Of a stretch of DNA of 64,000 nucleotides, positions 8,659 through 18,093 are shown piece by piece. The notes under the pieces are model-generated. The model saw nothing but the letters and a program-made list of their open reading frames with translations, did not search any database and was not told the origin of the DNA. Both the position numbers and the translations under genes were made by a program. Origin of the DNA: Leptospira fletcheri (GTDB lineage Bacteria > Spirochaetota > Leptospiria > Leptospirales > Leptospiraceae); assembly GCF_004769195.1 (NCBI RefSeq), contig NZ_RQET01000004.1, forward strand, positions 1,240,001 through 1,304,000, in the 5' to 3' direction. The number at the start of each line of letters is the position of its first letter. The first letter of the stretch is position 1.

Positions 8659-9423
8659 ATGAACATCGGCTATTATGCAATCACCGACAAGGGGAACTTT
8701 CGCTCCCACAATGAAGATTCGTTCTTTGCCAACGGAGAATTTCTATGCGGGCAGGTTCAGGGAGAGCTTGCGGAAGTCAGGGAGACGGATACGGAGGATT
8801 TTCCGGCTCTTTTTGCCTTAGCAGACGGATTGGGAGGGCATGAGGCAGGGGAAGTCGCCAGCAAAACCGCTTTGGAGAAACTTTCCTGGATGGCCCGCGC
8901 GATCCAGCCTCTGGAGGAGCTTCCTCCTCTCGGTTGGAAAAATCTGATCCGAAAAATCAATACCGAAGTGAATTTTCACGGACAATCCATCGGAAAGCCG
9001 AGTATGGGGACGACCTTGGTGGGTTGTCTTTTGGGAAAAAAGAAATCCTGGGTATTTAACGTAGGTGACAGTCGTCTGTATCATATGACGGAAGGCAGGT
9101 TGAGCAAGATCACCGTGGACCACAATATCAGCGAGGAATTGGGAGGTCTTTCCGGCCGCAATCTTTTGACGAGTTGTATCGGAGGCGGAAGTAAGGACAT
9201 GCAGGCGGATATTTTCGATCTGACAGGAAAATTGTCCGCAGGGGATCACATTCTGCTTTGTACGGACGGGCTCACCGAGGTCTTGAATATCGATACTATG
9301 GAAAAGGTGATCCGGGAACACGAAGATCTCAAGGAAATCTGTTCTATTCTATCCGAAGAGGCGAATCTGAAAATGACCCGTGACAATCATACGGTACTTT
9401 TGGTTCGCATCAATCGACTTTAA
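8659..9423 (+). CDS. PP2C-family protein Ser/Thr phosphatase
   Basis: 254-aa PP2C (PPM) phosphatase of the short bacterial Stp/PrpC type. Metal-binding motifs are visible: NED at 18-20, ADGLGGHEAGE at 55-65, GDSRLYH near 137, TDGLTE near 207 and a C-terminal RDNHTVLLV. It dephosphorylates Ser/Thr-phosphoproteins and has no membrane segment. A large Ser/Thr kinase is encoded 5.5 kb upstream, which makes it a possible counterpart, though the two are not in one operon. Its stop overlaps by 4 bp the stop of the convergent FabF-like gene. Confidence 0.92.
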   Translation: MNIGYYAITDKGNFRSHNEDSFFANGEFLCGQVQGELAEVRETDTEDFPALFALADGLGGHEAGEVASKTALEKLSWMARAIQPLEELPPLGWKNLIRKINTEVNFHGQSIGKPSMGTTLVGCLLGKKKSWVFNVGDSRLYHMTEGRLSKITVDHNISEELGGLSGRNLLTSCIGGGSKDMQADIFDLTGKLSAGDHILLCTDGLTEVLNIDTMEKVIREHEDLKEICSILSEEANLKMTRDNHTVLLVRINRL

Positions 9424-10706
9424 AAATCGGGAGCCGCCAGACTGACAAAAGACGACTGGCTGCCGATCGCAAAGGCCATGGATACGGCGTATCGCAATCT
9501 TGTTTTTCTAGCGCCCTCCGCGACGTGGTCGTGGTCGCATTCCGGATCAGGGTCCGTTAGATTGATGGTAGGGCAAATGATCTGGTTCCGAAGCATCAAG
9601 GAAGTCGCGGCTACGTTTATGATTCCGGCGGCCCCGAATGTGTGTCCGAAGATCGGTTTGATGGAGCCTACCGGCGACCAATGAAATTTGGGTTTTCCTT
9701 CGTACAAGTGGGAAACGGCTCTACTCTCCGCCAAATCGTTATTATACGTTCCTGTTCCGTGGCCGCAAAAATAGTCTATATCTCCCAAATGCAGGTTGCT
9801 GATTCGGATCAGGTGTTTTAATCCTGTGGCGGCTTTTTTTCCCGTCAGGTCCATTCGTAACGCATGGTCGGCTTCGTTGTAACTGTAGGTTCCCAGAACT
9901 TCGGCGTAGATTCTCGCTCCTCTCTCCAAGGCACGATCCAGTCTTTCCAGCACTAAGACGACGGCTCCTTCTCCCAATAAGAATCCGTCCCGATTCTTGT
10001 CGTAAGGGCGGATCCCTCGCTTCGGATTTTCCTTTTCCATGGACATGACCCGACTTATCGGATCGGAATACATCATCATGAGAGGTTTGAGAAGGGGGAA
10101 CTCGTGACCTCCGGCATACATGACTTCCGCCCTTCCTTTACGGATCGCTTGGTAGCAGAGACTGATGGCGTGATGGCCTCCTACGCAAGCGGCGGAAATG
10201 GTGGTCACGAATCCCTGTATATTCGCGTTTATAGCAGTGAGATTGGTGGGGTTGGAAGCCATGGAAGTCAAAACGGAATAGCGATCGAATATGTTCTCGT
10301 CCTTTTCCTCCAGATACTTTTTCCACGCGAATTCCCACCAGGAAAGAGAGGCGCGGGAGGAAGAATCGATGAATCCGACCCGTGACGGGTCTAGGGAATT
10401 CTTCGCGATTTTGGCATCCTTATTCGCCTCTTCCATGGCGGACATCAGGGCGAAGGTCTCCGTATTGTAATTCTTTGCGTGTTTTTCGCCCAACTCCGGA
10501 AGGTGCCTTTTCCAATCGAAAGTATTCATTTCGCCGGCTACTTTCACGGGAAAATTTTCCGTGGAAAAACGGGAGATAAAATCCAATTGGGATTTTCCTT
10601 CGGAAATGTTGGTCCAAAAATCCTGAACGGTGAACGTGTTCGGGAGAATGACTCCTATTCCGGTGATGACCACTCTAGAGTTCTTTCCGTTTTTCATTTT
10701 TTCCAT
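9420..10706 (-). CDS. beta-ketoacyl-ACP synthase II-like (FabF family)
   Basis: 428-aa thiolase-fold elongating condensing enzyme. Cys174 (SAACVGGHH), His316 (FCGHGTGTYNND) and His355 (FGHTFGAAG), with Lys350 just before it, give the Cys-His-His set of KAS I/II. The active-site contexts differ from housekeeping FabF (usually AACATG and HGTSTP.GD), suggesting a specialised chain or secondary lipid pathway. It is transcribed alone toward the PP2C gene. An ATG three codons downstream (MKNGKNS) is an equally possible start. With the FabH-like, hotdog, CoA-transferase and SDR genes it forms an acyl-chemistry neighbourhood. Confidence 0.9.
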   Translation of the reverse strand: MEKMKNGKNSRVVITGIGVILPNTFTVQDFWTNISEGKSQLDFISRFSTENFPVKVAGEMNTFDWKRHLPELGEKHAKNYNTETFALMSAMEEANKDAKIAKNSLDPSRVGFIDSSSRASLSWWEFAWKKYLEEKDENIFDRYSVLTSMASNPTNLTAINANIQGFVTTISAACVGGHHAISLCYQAIRKGRAEVMYAGGHEFPLLKPLMMMYSDPISRVMSMEKENPKRGIRPYDKNRDGFLLGEGAVVLVLERLDRALERGARIYAEVLGTYSYNEADHALRMDLTGKKAATGLKHLIRISNLHLGDIDYFCGHGTGTYNNDLAESRAVSHLYEGKPKFHWSPVGSIKPIFGHTFGAAGIINVAATSLMLRNQIICPTINLTDPDPECDHDHVAEGARKTRLRYAVSMAFAIGSQSSFVSLAAPDF

Positions 10707-10934
10707 ACGATCGTCCGGGTGGGTGCCTTACTTTCTGATTTTCCCAAAGGAATGAATTCATTTCTTTCGCAGATTTTGGACGCAAAAAAACAAAAATTCC
10801 TTTCTCTCATAAAAATCGAATGGAAAATCCGACTTTCTTTCCGCCGAAAGGGATCGGTGAGCGTCAAATAAATTGTAATTATTTCCGTTACATTAACATA
10901 TTATGAAACCGAAAGAGTTCCGAAAGGGGGTTGC

Positions 10935-12389
10935 ATGTTTCAAGAAGCCAATCTGGAGCAAAAGGAAAAATCACTGGAAGGGTTTTCCAACCTGGACAAG
11001 TCCGACGTTCGGACTTTTATCGGACATTTGAGAAAAGCGGACGTTTGGGATCTGATCCGGATCAATCCGTTCCGATTTGCATCGAAGACCGGTTTCGATT
11101 CCGCTAAATCTTTGGATCTATTTCTACATGGCGCAAAAATCGGCCTTTTCGACGTAGCTTATAATATGGTCTGTCCCGCCTGCGGAGGAGTCGCTTCTAG
11201 TCATAAGTCCCTGGATGAGATCGATCAAAATTCCTTTCATTGCTATATTTGTAATATAGATGTTCCCACCACTTTGGACGACCAAGTCGAAGTCACGTTT
11301 ACGATCCATCCTTCGGTAAAACGAATCGACTTTACGGCTCTTTCCCTGCAAGACGTCCAATCCTATTACAACTTTCATTTTTCGCAAAACTACAAGAAAT
11401 CCCCGCAGTTACTGCAGTTTTTGAGCACGACCCTCCGCGGATTGTTGAATATGGAACCGAACGCCACGGTTACGATCGAGGTGGACGCAGAGAATCTGAA
11501 GGTATATCAGTTTACGTCGGTGGAAAACAATTCCGCCGCCTTTCTCCACTTCGATAAGGAAGGTCCTCAGACCTTGAATACTGTGGAGTTGAATCTTCTC
11601 CCCTCGGGATTTACTCCTTCGGAACTGCATCTTCCCAAGGGTAAGTACGAGGTCAAGATCACGAATCGTACCATCAATAAGGCCGGCGGGTTGCATCTTG
11701 CTCCCAATCCCGGTCGGATCTCGGAAATTACCAAACTTCATCCTACTACGATTTCCGAATTCCTGACGGCCAAAAATCTGCTGAATAACCAGACTTTCCG
11801 CGATTTGTTCCGAGTGCAGCAGTTGCGGTCCGATTTAAATCTGAACGTCAAAAGTCTTACGATCATGTTCACCGATCTAAGAGGTTCCACGGAGATGTAC
11901 GATAAGGCCGGCGACATGATCGCATACAAATTGGTTCAAGAGCATTTCCGACTCTTAATGGAGGCTGTTAAGAAACATAACGGCGCCATAGTAAAGACGA
12001 TGGGGGACGCAATCATGGCCACGTTTTCCTCTCCCGTCGAAGGACTGTTGGCTTCCCTCGAGATGATGAGCAGGATCCATCGTATGAATCAGGAGGCACA
12101 TACCGAAGGCTTCGAGATCGGATTGAAGGTGGGTTTGAACGAGGGGCCTTCGTTAGCCGTCATCAATGATGAGAGATTGGACTATTTCGGTCAGAGTGTG
12201 AATATAGCTGCGAGAGTACAGGGTCTTGCGCAAGCCGGAGAAATCTGGGTAACCCAATCCGTCCTGAAAACTCCGGGAGTGGATCGCATGCTGAGCGAAA
12301 AAGGGTACGTCTGGGAAACCTCCGAGGCCTCGCTGAAAGGAGTGGGGCGCAAAGCGGTGGTTCATCGGTTGTTCAAAAACGTGGCCTGA
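10935..12389 (+). CDS. class III adenylate/guanylate cyclase with zinc-ribbon DUF5939-like N-terminus
   Basis: 484 aa, soluble. Residues 1-280 resemble the DUF5939 region often found before bacterial cyclase domains, with two CxxC pairs (CPACGG near 79 and CYIC near 102) that could bind zinc. The cyclase domain (about 305-470) has the metal-binding Asp pair in MFTDLRGSTEMYD and MGDAIMATF, with the lysine in KTMGD consistent with ATP preference. It would make cAMP (less likely cGMP) in the cytosol. ATG 10935 follows GAAAGGGGGTTGC, a strong Shine-Dalgarno. The 228 bp upstream, between it and the divergent FabF-like gene, hold only AT-rich promoter-like sequence. Confidence 0.88.
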   Translation: MFQEANLEQKEKSLEGFSNLDKSDVRTFIGHLRKADVWDLIRINPFRFASKTGFDSAKSLDLFLHGAKIGLFDVAYNMVCPACGGVASSHKSLDEIDQNSFHCYICNIDVPTTLDDQVEVTFTIHPSVKRIDFTALSLQDVQSYYNFHFSQNYKKSPQLLQFLSTTLRGLLNMEPNATVTIEVDAENLKVYQFTSVENNSAAFLHFDKEGPQTLNTVELNLLPSGFTPSELHLPKGKYEVKITNRTINKAGGLHLAPNPGRISEITKLHPTTISEFLTAKNLLNNQTFRDLFRVQQLRSDLNLNVKSLTIMFTDLRGSTEMYDKAGDMIAYKLVQEHFRLLMEAVKKHNGAIVKTMGDAIMATFSSPVEGLLASLEMMSRIHRMNQEAHTEGFEIGLKVGLNEGPSLAVINDERLDYFGQSVNIAARVQGLAQAGEIWVTQSVLKTPGVDRMLSEKGYVWETSEASLKGVGRKAVVHRLFKNVA

Positions 12390-12522
12390 TTCCACCTTCG
12401 AATCGACACCCTCCATTAAAGCGGACGAGGTGTTGGAAATTTCTTCCCAAGCTTCGGAAAAAGAATTTCCCGATCGAATCTTTTCGTTAGGTTGGTTCAA
12501 AATTTATTTACCGGAGTTTCCG

Positions 12523-12948
12523 ATGAGAATTTCAATCCTGCTATCGCTAACCGCTCTCTGTATTCTTTCCTTAGGAGATTGCAAATCTTCCAAATCTCCC
12601 GAGGAAAGGCTAATGGAGTTGGCCCCGAAATTCCAAAAAGTCATGTGTTCTAAGACAATAGAATGTACGAAAGACGAGCTCGCGAAAGTTCCGGCCCAAT
12701 ACCGGAATATGATTCCTCCGTTTATGCAATCGGAAGAGAATTGCGAGGCTTATTTCAAGGAAAATTTCGAGAAGGCTCGTAAAGCGCGTCAGGAAAAGAA
12801 ACAGGAAGTCACTTCGGAGATGGTCACCTCATTTGAAACCTGCATTGCCGCAGTGGAAAAAACGACCTGCGATTTCTATAAAGGAAGCCATGGAAAACAG
12901 CGCACGATCCCCGGTTGCGAGGACATGCAAAAATTCTCCGCGAATTGA
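12523..12948 (+). CDS. small cysteine-rich putative lipoprotein
   Basis: 141-aa secreted protein with a hydrophobic signal (MRISILLSLTALCILSL) ending at a relaxed spirochaetal lipobox, LGDC. The mature part is charged and helical with six further cysteines (contexts MCSK, ECTK, NCEA, TCIA, TCDF, GCED), suggesting three disulfides. No family was recognised with confidence; similar small Cys-rich lipoproteins occur in Leptospira. ATG 12523 was preferred to an in-frame start at 12430 because it opens directly on the signal peptide and has GGAG seven bases upstream. The aspartate at -1 of the lipobox is unusual, so lipidation is uncertain. Confidence 0.7.
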   Translation: MRISILLSLTALCILSLGDCKSSKSPEERLMELAPKFQKVMCSKTIECTKDELAKVPAQYRNMIPPFMQSEENCEAYFKENFEKARKARQEKKQEVTSEMVTSFETCIAAVEKTTCDFYKGSHGKQRTIPGCEDMQKFSAN

Positions 12949-12963
12949 ACCTATTTCGGAACC

Positions 12964-12998
12964 AGTCCCGCAGAAAGGTCTTCCTTGCGGGACTTTCC
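12964..12998. terminator. inverted repeat, possible bidirectional terminator
   Basis: AGTCCCGCA (12964-12972) and TGCGGGACT (12986-12994) form a nine-base-pair stem 16 bp after the lipoprotein stop, between convergent genes. Only a short T-run follows on the plus strand, so intrinsic termination is probable but not certain. Confidence 0.6.
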
Positions 12999-13047
12999 TC
13001 CGATCAGCAATGGATAAGCGAAAAAGGGATCAGTCTCTTTCCCCGGA

Positions 13048-14001
13048 TCATTCCGCGGGAACACGTTCCTTTCCGGTAAGAGACCAATACGTATAAAGAA
13101 CTGCCGTCAAGATTCCCAACGAAACCATCTGTCCTAGATGTACCGTGGTGGCGTACACCAATCCTTCCGAACTTTCCCTTCCTAATAAGACGAATCCCGA
13201 AGTAATGGAAGCGTGGTATACTCCTGCGCCGGAAGGGGCAGAAGGTACCATGACTCCGACCGCTCCGCAAAACATAATGAATACCGTCTCCATCGGACTT
13301 AAGTGGATTCCTACCAAATACTGTAGCAAAGTATAATGGAGTCCGTAACCGAAGAGCCAAGTGCATCCGGTGAGTAAGCCGTGCTTTCCCGCATTGTTCA
13401 GACTTAAAAATCCGCCCAGCTCCAGTACGAGAGGGGAGAGTTTGCTGCGGAAAAATTCCCCTTTTCCCACTTTTGAAAATAATGTTTCTCCCATCGACGC
13501 GATCCGTTTGTGGAAAAAACGTACGAAAACGAGGACACCCAGGATGGAAACGATTCCTAGGAGGGGCAATAGGAAACGCACGAAATCCTGGTGAATGCCG
13601 AGCAGGAAGAAAGCGCCGAGTCCTGCGCTGAAGATAAAGGCGAAATCCAAAACTTTTTCCAGAAAGAGAGCGCTTACCAGAGATCCGTAGTTGGCGTCGG
13701 AATCCTTTTTGCATAAGTACAATCGGAAAATATCGCCGCCTCGTGCGGGAAGGAATTGATTTGCTCCCACGCCGATAAACGAAGAGAGAAGCGCGGTCTT
13801 AAACGGGATCTTTTTTCCGAGTAGAAGGTACCATCTCCAAGAAAAAAGCGACAGGCCCCAGATGATCGCAATAAAAAAAGGGAGCAAATAAATCGGTTCC
13901 CATCTTTCCCGAATATTAGCAAAACCGGAAAGATCCAATTTCCAGAACAGGAAACCCAAGGAAATACCGCTGATTAAGATTCCGACCGCGAGTTTTTTCA
14001 A
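13048..14001 (-). CDS. flippase-like / lysylphosphatidylglycerol synthase TM-domain membrane protein
   Basis: 317-aa polytopic inner-membrane protein with roughly eight hydrophobic segments, matching the UPF0104/YbhN (lysylphosphatidylglycerol synthetase transmembrane region) family. The conserved [17 protein letters not shown] region (about 88-104) and the [14 protein letters not shown] motif near 260 are both present. It lacks the catalytic aminoacyl-transferase domain of MprF, so a lipid-flipping or accessory role is more likely than lipid aminoacylation. It is the last gene of a minus-strand operon, 17 bp after the HIT gene. Confidence 0.82.
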   Translation of the reverse strand: MKKLAVGILISGISLGFLFWKLDLSGFANIRERWEPIYLLPFFIAIIWGLSLFSWRWYLLLGKKIPFKTALLSSFIGVGANQFLPARGGDIFRLYLCKKDSDANYGSLVSALFLEKVLDFAFIFSAGLGAFFLLGIHQDFVRFLLPLLGIVSILGVLVFVRFFHKRIASMGETLFSKVGKGEFFRSKLSPLVLELGGFLSLNNAGKHGLLTGCTWLFGYGLHYTLLQYLVGIHLSPMETVFIMFCGAVGVMVPSAPSGAGVYHASITSGFVLLGRESSEGLVYATTVHLGQMVSLGILTAVLYTYWSLTGKERVPAE

Positions 14002-14018
14002 GCAGGAGCTCCGACGGT

Positions 14019-14369
14019 TCAGCCCGGAGGCCAGGTCATCTGTCGACCGCCTAACAGATGAAAATGCAAGTGGAATACGGTTTGACCGCCTTGCGGACCT
14101 CTATTGTTGACCACGCGGTAGCCGTTTGGGGCCAGTCCGAGAGACCTCGCCAATTCCCGGATGCGAAAGAGAAGTTCCCCGGCCAGATTCTTTTCCTCTT
14201 CTCCTAGTTCGTCCAGTGATACGTAATGTTTTTTCGGGATAACTAAAACGTGAACCGGCGCTTGGGGAGAAATATCATGAAATGCTAATATAGTCTCGTC
14301 TTCATAGGCGATTTTGGCGGGGATTTCCTTCCGGATAATCCTACAAAAAAGACAGTTTGCGTCGTTCAT
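14019..14369 (-). CDS. HIT family protein (HINT-like purine nucleotide hydrolase)
   Basis: 116-aa HIT-fold protein with CLFCRII near the N-terminus, the [18 protein letters not shown] catalytic motif (His-x-His-x-His) at the C-terminus, and PKKHY in the middle. HINT-type members hydrolyse AMP-lysine or other nucleoside phosphoramidates in the cytosol. The start ATG 14369 was chosen because it gives the family's normal N-terminus and overlaps the ROK stop codon (ATGA), implying translational coupling; an in-frame upstream start at 14387 would lie inside the ROK gene. Confidence 0.92.
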   Translation of the reverse strand: MNDANCLFCRIIRKEIPAKIAYEDETILAFHDISPQAPVHVLVIPKKHYVSLDELGEEEKNLAGELLFRIRELARSLGLAPNGYRVVNNRGPQGGQTVFHLHFHLLGGRQMTWPPG

Positions 14370-15265
14370 TCGTTCCGTCCCAAACAAAGGCTCGCGGCGC
14401 CGAGCGCTCCCGTGATGGAGCCGCCCGCTAAAATGCGAACGTGGTCTCTGAATACGGGAAAAATGATTTCTCTAACCCGATTTTCAAGCGGTTTTCCGAA
14501 AAGAGAATAAGATCGGGCCAAGCCTCCGGACAAAACGATGCATTCCGGATTTAGGATGTGGATCAGGTTGCGGATCAGCTCGGCCAGGACCTCTCTTCCT
14601 TCATCCAAAATTTTACGGGCTTCGGGTTCTCCTTTTTCCACTCGGGCAAAGAATTCCTCGGCGTTTCGAAACGTGCCGCCGGTCAGTTCTTTGTATCTAG
14701 TGGAAAATCCGCTGGCACTGAAATACGCTTCCGCGCAGCCTTTGTGACCGCACCCGCAGAGAGATCCGCCGGGGCGGATCGTAGTGTGGCCCACCTCCAT
14801 GCTGTTGCCTTTGTAACCGTCGAATAGTTTGCCTTCGTGAATCCAGCCTCCCCCTATTCCCGTTCCCAAGGTCAGTACGAGTAGATTGGGGGATCCTTTG
14901 CCTTGTCCGTACCAATATTCCCCTAACGCGGCGCAATTCGCGTCGTTGTCGTAATAAACGGGAAGTCCGAACGTCTCCTTGAGATAGGGAACGACAGGGA
15001 CGTCCTTGAGTTTGGGAAGATTGGCGGATGATAACAGAATTCCTTTGTCCTTATCGATCGGACCGGGGCTTCCGAGCCCGATCGCGGATACCTGACCTTT
15101 TTGCAGGAGTTCGGATACCAGTTTTTTCAAGGAGGTCAAAAACGTTTCTCCCTCCATCTCCGATCCTGTGGAAACCGAGGATTCGAATAGAATGGATCCG
15201 TGTTCGTCCGCCTTACATGCCTTAACGCTTTGTGCGCCGATGTCCAATCCCAAAAAGGATTTCAT
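14366..15265 (-). CDS. ROK family sugar kinase (glucokinase-like)
   Basis: 299-aa ROK kinase. The N-terminal ATP-binding motif [11 protein letters not shown] is at 5-15, a GLGSPGPID loop follows, the catalytic region [17 protein letters not shown] is in mid-protein, and [10 protein letters not shown] is the second phosphate loop. The ROK zinc site is readable ([19 protein letters not shown]). It most likely phosphorylates glucose or a related hexose using ATP. Start and stop overlap both neighbours by four bases (ABC ATPase upstream, HIT gene downstream). Confidence 0.92.
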   Translation of the reverse strand: MKSFLGLDIGAQSVKACKADEHGSILFESSVSTGSEMEGETFLTSLKKLVSELLQKGQVSAIGLGSPGPIDKDKGILLSSANLPKLKDVPVVPYLKETFGLPVYYDNDANCAALGEYWYGQGKGSPNLLVLTLGTGIGGGWIHEGKLFDGYKGNSMEVGHTTIRPGGSLCGCGHKGCAEAYFSASGFSTRYKELTGGTFRNAEEFFARVEKGEPEARKILDEGREVLAELIRNLIHILNPECIVLSGGLARSYSLFGKPLENRVREIIFPVFRDHVRILAGGSITGALGAASLCLGRNE

Positions 15266-15927
15266 TTCACGACTCGGGTAAAGCTACCTTCCCGCATTTC
15301 GTAGATCGTCTTCGCGTCGAACGCTAGATTCATATCGTGGGTCACGAGGAGCACGGTCAATCCTCTGGAATTGAAGTCGGAGAGCAATTTTCTCACTAAC
15401 TCGCTGTTTTCGGGATCCAGATCTCCGGAGGGCTCGTCCGCCAATAGGATTTCGGGTTCGTTGATCAGGGCTCTCGCGATCGCGGTCATTTGGATCTGAC
15501 CTCCAGAAAGTCTGGTAGGCAATTGGTCCCGGATCGAATTCAGGTTCAGGCTAGAAATGAGATATTCGCATTTTTCCTTATATTCCTGCTCTCCGAATTT
15601 CCCGACCAAAAGGGCGGGAAGCAGAATATTCTCTTCCACGGTCAGGTGGGAAATCAGCTCGGAAAACTGGAAGATCAGCCCGATATTTCGAGCCCGAAAT
15701 TTCGCCAGAGTTCCTTTGGTCATGCTGGAGAGCTTTAAAGTATCGAAATAAATCTCTCCAGAACTGCTCGTCAACATTCCGGTAATCATGGAAAGGAGGG
15801 TCGTTTTTCCGGAACCGGACGGGCCCACGATAGCGACATAATCGGATTGGTTCACGTCGAAGGAAACGGAATTTACCGCTTTCGTGTTTCCGTATGTGCG
15901 GGAAAGATTGTTGATCCGTAGGATCAT
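15262..15927 (-). CDS. ABC transporter ATP-binding protein (LolD/MacB type)
   Basis: 221-aa ATPase subunit with Walker [10 protein letters not shown], the Q-loop in LIFQFSELI, signature [15 protein letters not shown], Walker [13 protein letters not shown] and switch His in VTHDM. The ADEPSGDLD form is typical of the LolD/MacB/FtsE branch, which powers FtsX-like permeases. ATG 15927 (MILRINNL) has GGAGGGG just upstream and overlaps the preceding permease stop (ATGA), so it is preferred to the longer in-frame start at 15984. It pairs with the small permease encoded immediately upstream. Confidence 0.92.
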   Translation of the reverse strand: MILRINNLSRTYGNTKAVNSVSFDVNQSDYVAIVGPSGSGKTTLLSMITGMLTSSSGEIYFDTLKLSSMTKGTLAKFRARNIGLIFQFSELISHLTVEENILLPALLVGKFGEQEYKEKCEYLISSLNLNSIRDQLPTRLSGGQIQMTAIARALINEPEILLADEPSGDLDPENSELVRKLLSDFNSRGLTVLLVTHDMNLAFDAKTIYEMREGSFTRVVK

Positions 15928-16457
15928 TTTCCCCTCCGGATAGATCTGTACGGATCGACTAATGTATGAAGGAAGGCGGTGCATCCTCCTGCAAGACCGA
16001 GCAGAGCGGATTCATAGAAGAAGGCGCTCACATAATCCAATACGGATACCAAGGCCGGATTTCCGGGCGGGTAAAGAACACCGGCAAGGGAGGCCAAAAG
16101 GAAGCCGAAACCGTGAATGATCCAGAGTTCCGTCGTTTCCAGTAGGATGCAGCCGAAGCGATTTCCGCCTACAGCCATCATAATTCCGGTGTCTCCGGAG
16201 CGACTCGTCGTCCGAACAATTCCCATAAAAATCAGGGCGACGCTAGAAAGAGCCAAAACCAAGTAGGGAGAATTGCGGAAGAGATCGATACTAGAAACGT
16301 CGGAAACGGATTTGTCCGTCCGAATCGAGAAAAAACTCAGGATCAGGCCGGTCGCGAAGAACGTGGAGAAGAAGATATGAAGAAAACTTGTAGTCGCGTC
16401 CCGAAAGAACAGGGAGAAGGCGAACCGAAGGTAGGTGATTCTTCCCATCGAGAGCAC
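15924..16457 (-). CDS. minimal FtsX-like ABC permease, four transmembrane segments
   Basis: 177-aa membrane protein with four hydrophobic segments (about 20-42, 67-87, 105-127, 136-160). The stretch [20 protein letters not shown], followed by a helix and glycines, corresponds to the FtsX-domain E(I/M)G...A.G.....I...E signature. Nearly all of the large extracytoplasmic domain usual in MacB/LolC-type permeases is missing, leaving a core-only subunit. It is coupled by a 4-bp overlap to its ATPase. A start at ATG 16448 (MGRITYL) is also possible. The substrate is unknown. Confidence 0.65.
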   Translation of the reverse strand: MLSMGRITYLRFAFSLFFRDATTSFLHIFFSTFFATGLILSFFSIRTDKSVSDVSSIDLFRNSPYLVLALSSVALIFMGIVRTTSRSGDTGIMMAVGGNRFGCILLETTELWIIHGFGFLLASLAGVLYPPGNPALVSVLDYVSAFFYESALLGLAGGCTAFLHTLVDPYRSIRRGK

Positions 16458-16519
16458 GATACTGAAAAGGTTTGATTTTATCCAACATTTATTTGGTAAA
16501 TGACGGGAAATTCCGGAAC

Positions 16520-18082
16520 ATGATCTTCGTAATTCTTATTGCAGCAGGTATCATCCTGATCGTAGCAGCTGGATCTTTTTTGATTCAGTCCAAAAGAGAC
16601 GCATTTGAAAAGGCATTGGCGCTCGCGGCGATGGGGAATTACGTCGATTCCCGGATTTTAATCCGGGATATTTTGGATGCGAATCCTTCCAACGTGAGGG
16701 CTCATTTCATCATGGCGAAAATTTACGCCATGGAAGGCGATACCATCAACGAAGCCAGACACCTGGAAAAGATCAAAAAGATCGGCTCTTATGATAAAGA
16801 GATTTCGGAAGCGGCCGTATCGAACCGGATTGCGGATATCTATTACCAACAGGATCTTTTCGAGGAATCCGTTTTTCACTACGTTGATACTCTGAGCGTT
16901 GACCCGGAAAATCTGGAAGCGAATATAAGAGTCGCTTTCATGGCTTTGGGCCAGAAGGAATTCGGAATTGCCGACAAGTTCCTGTCTAGAGTTCCGGATG
17001 AAAAAGTCAAAATGACCGCCTTGTTTATCGCAAAAGGAGTGGTGGCGGCCACCTTACGGAAGGGGGATCCCAAGCCGTATTTCCAAAAAGCCTATGAAGA
17101 AGAACCTAATTCCGCGGTAGCCGGCTTTTTGTACGCGCTTACGCTTTCCCGTTCCGGAGAATACGACGAGGCGATACGGGTTGCGAACTCCGTCGTGGAT
17201 CTGATTCCGGACGAATACGTTCGCTATACATTATTCCAATTCATCATGTTGGAGTTCCTGCTCAAGGGGGACTTTAACGAGGCTTTGAAACATTCCCGGC
17301 TCTGTATGGAGATCGCTAGAAACAACGGTTGGAAACAGGAACTCATCGATTCGGATTACCATTTCGCTTTGATTGCGGTCAAAATCGGTCGTCTGGAGGA
17401 AGCCAGCGAATATCTGATCGAGGCGGAGTCGGAAAGGGTCGACGACGAAAGAATCGTGGAATTGGCCAATTATAAATACCAGTTAGAAACGAAGAGATTG
17501 GAAGCGGGAAAACCGGCCAAAAGCGGGTACATTCCCGACCAGGAGCTAGGGCGGTTGTTCCCGGAACTTTTTCCGGTAGAGAGATATTTCGAAATCTCAG
17601 GATTGAAATCCTCGAAATCTTTTCACATCAAAGGAATTATCGATGAGGAAGGCGGCAAGATCGTAGCCGAAATCGGAAAAATCGGGATCAGCGCCATGGA
17701 TCATTTCCGCGCTCTGAAAGGTGTGGAATTCAAAAACCTTTGCGTCAAGGTGGTCATCGCTTTGAACTATACGATCAGTCGGGAAGTTCCGAATAAAGAA
17801 GGCGACGGTCTCAATTTCATGGGTTTAAGTAAGACGGATAAGGAAACAAGAGCCCTATTTAAATTCAGAAGATGGAAGGACGCAAAAATCTCGGACATTT
17901 TCCTGAGAGATACTCTCAGTCAGGTCAAAGACATGGGCCTGGACAAAGCCTTTATCGTAGGAGATGCGGAATTTACGGACGGCGCACGCAGATTCTTGGC
18001 GGACAATTCTTCCCGACTGTCCGTATTGTACGGAAAGGACCTGGAAGAACTCTTGAAAAAAGCATTGAGAACTCCCGGGTAG
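16520..18082 (+). CDS. membrane-anchored TPR protein with nuclease-fold-like C-terminal domain
   Basis: 520 aa. An N-terminal membrane anchor ([20 protein letters not shown]) is followed by TPR-like helical repeats (about 25-330). The C-terminal ~150 residues show a pattern like the Mrr/restriction-endonuclease-like fold: [20 protein letters not shown], then [10 protein letters not shown], and finally [20 protein letters not shown] with a closing YGKDLEELL. In Mrr proteins the last part corresponds to the G..(V/I)(T)...F...A..(F/Y)A....I.LIDG..L segment. A canonical (D/E)xK cannot be placed securely, so the domain may be non-catalytic. Start 16520 was chosen because the anchor begins there. 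The downstream lipoprotein is probably in the same operon. Confidence 0.65.
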   Translation: MIFVILIAAGIILIVAAGSFLIQSKRDAFEKALALAAMGNYVDSRILIRDILDANPSNVRAHFIMAKIYAMEGDTINEARHLEKIKKIGSYDKEISEAAVSNRIADIYYQQDLFEESVFHYVDTLSVDPENLEANIRVAFMALGQKEFGIADKFLSRVPDEKVKMTALFIAKGVVAATLRKGDPKPYFQKAYEEEPNSAVAGFLYALTLSRSGEYDEAIRVANSVVDLIPDEYVRYTLFQFIMLEFLLKGDFNEALKHSRLCMEIARNNGWKQELIDSDYHFALIAVKIGRLEEASEYLIEAESERVDDERIVELANYKYQLETKRLEAGKPAKSGYIPDQELGRLFPELFPVERYFEISGLKSSKSFHIKGIIDEEGGKIVAEIGKIGISAMDHFRALKGVEFKNLCVKVVIALNYTISREVPNKEGDGLNFMGLSKTDKETRALFKFRRWKDAKISDIFLRDTLSQVKDMGLDKAFIVGDAEFTDGARRFLADNSSRLSVLYGKDLEELLKKALRTPG

Positions 18083-18093
18083 GAGATTTTAGA

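Noticed and set aside
12430..12522. Longer N-terminus for the small Cys-rich lipoprotein
   Set aside because: ATG 12523 has a good SD and opens on the signal peptide; the 31 extra residues carry no signal-like pattern.
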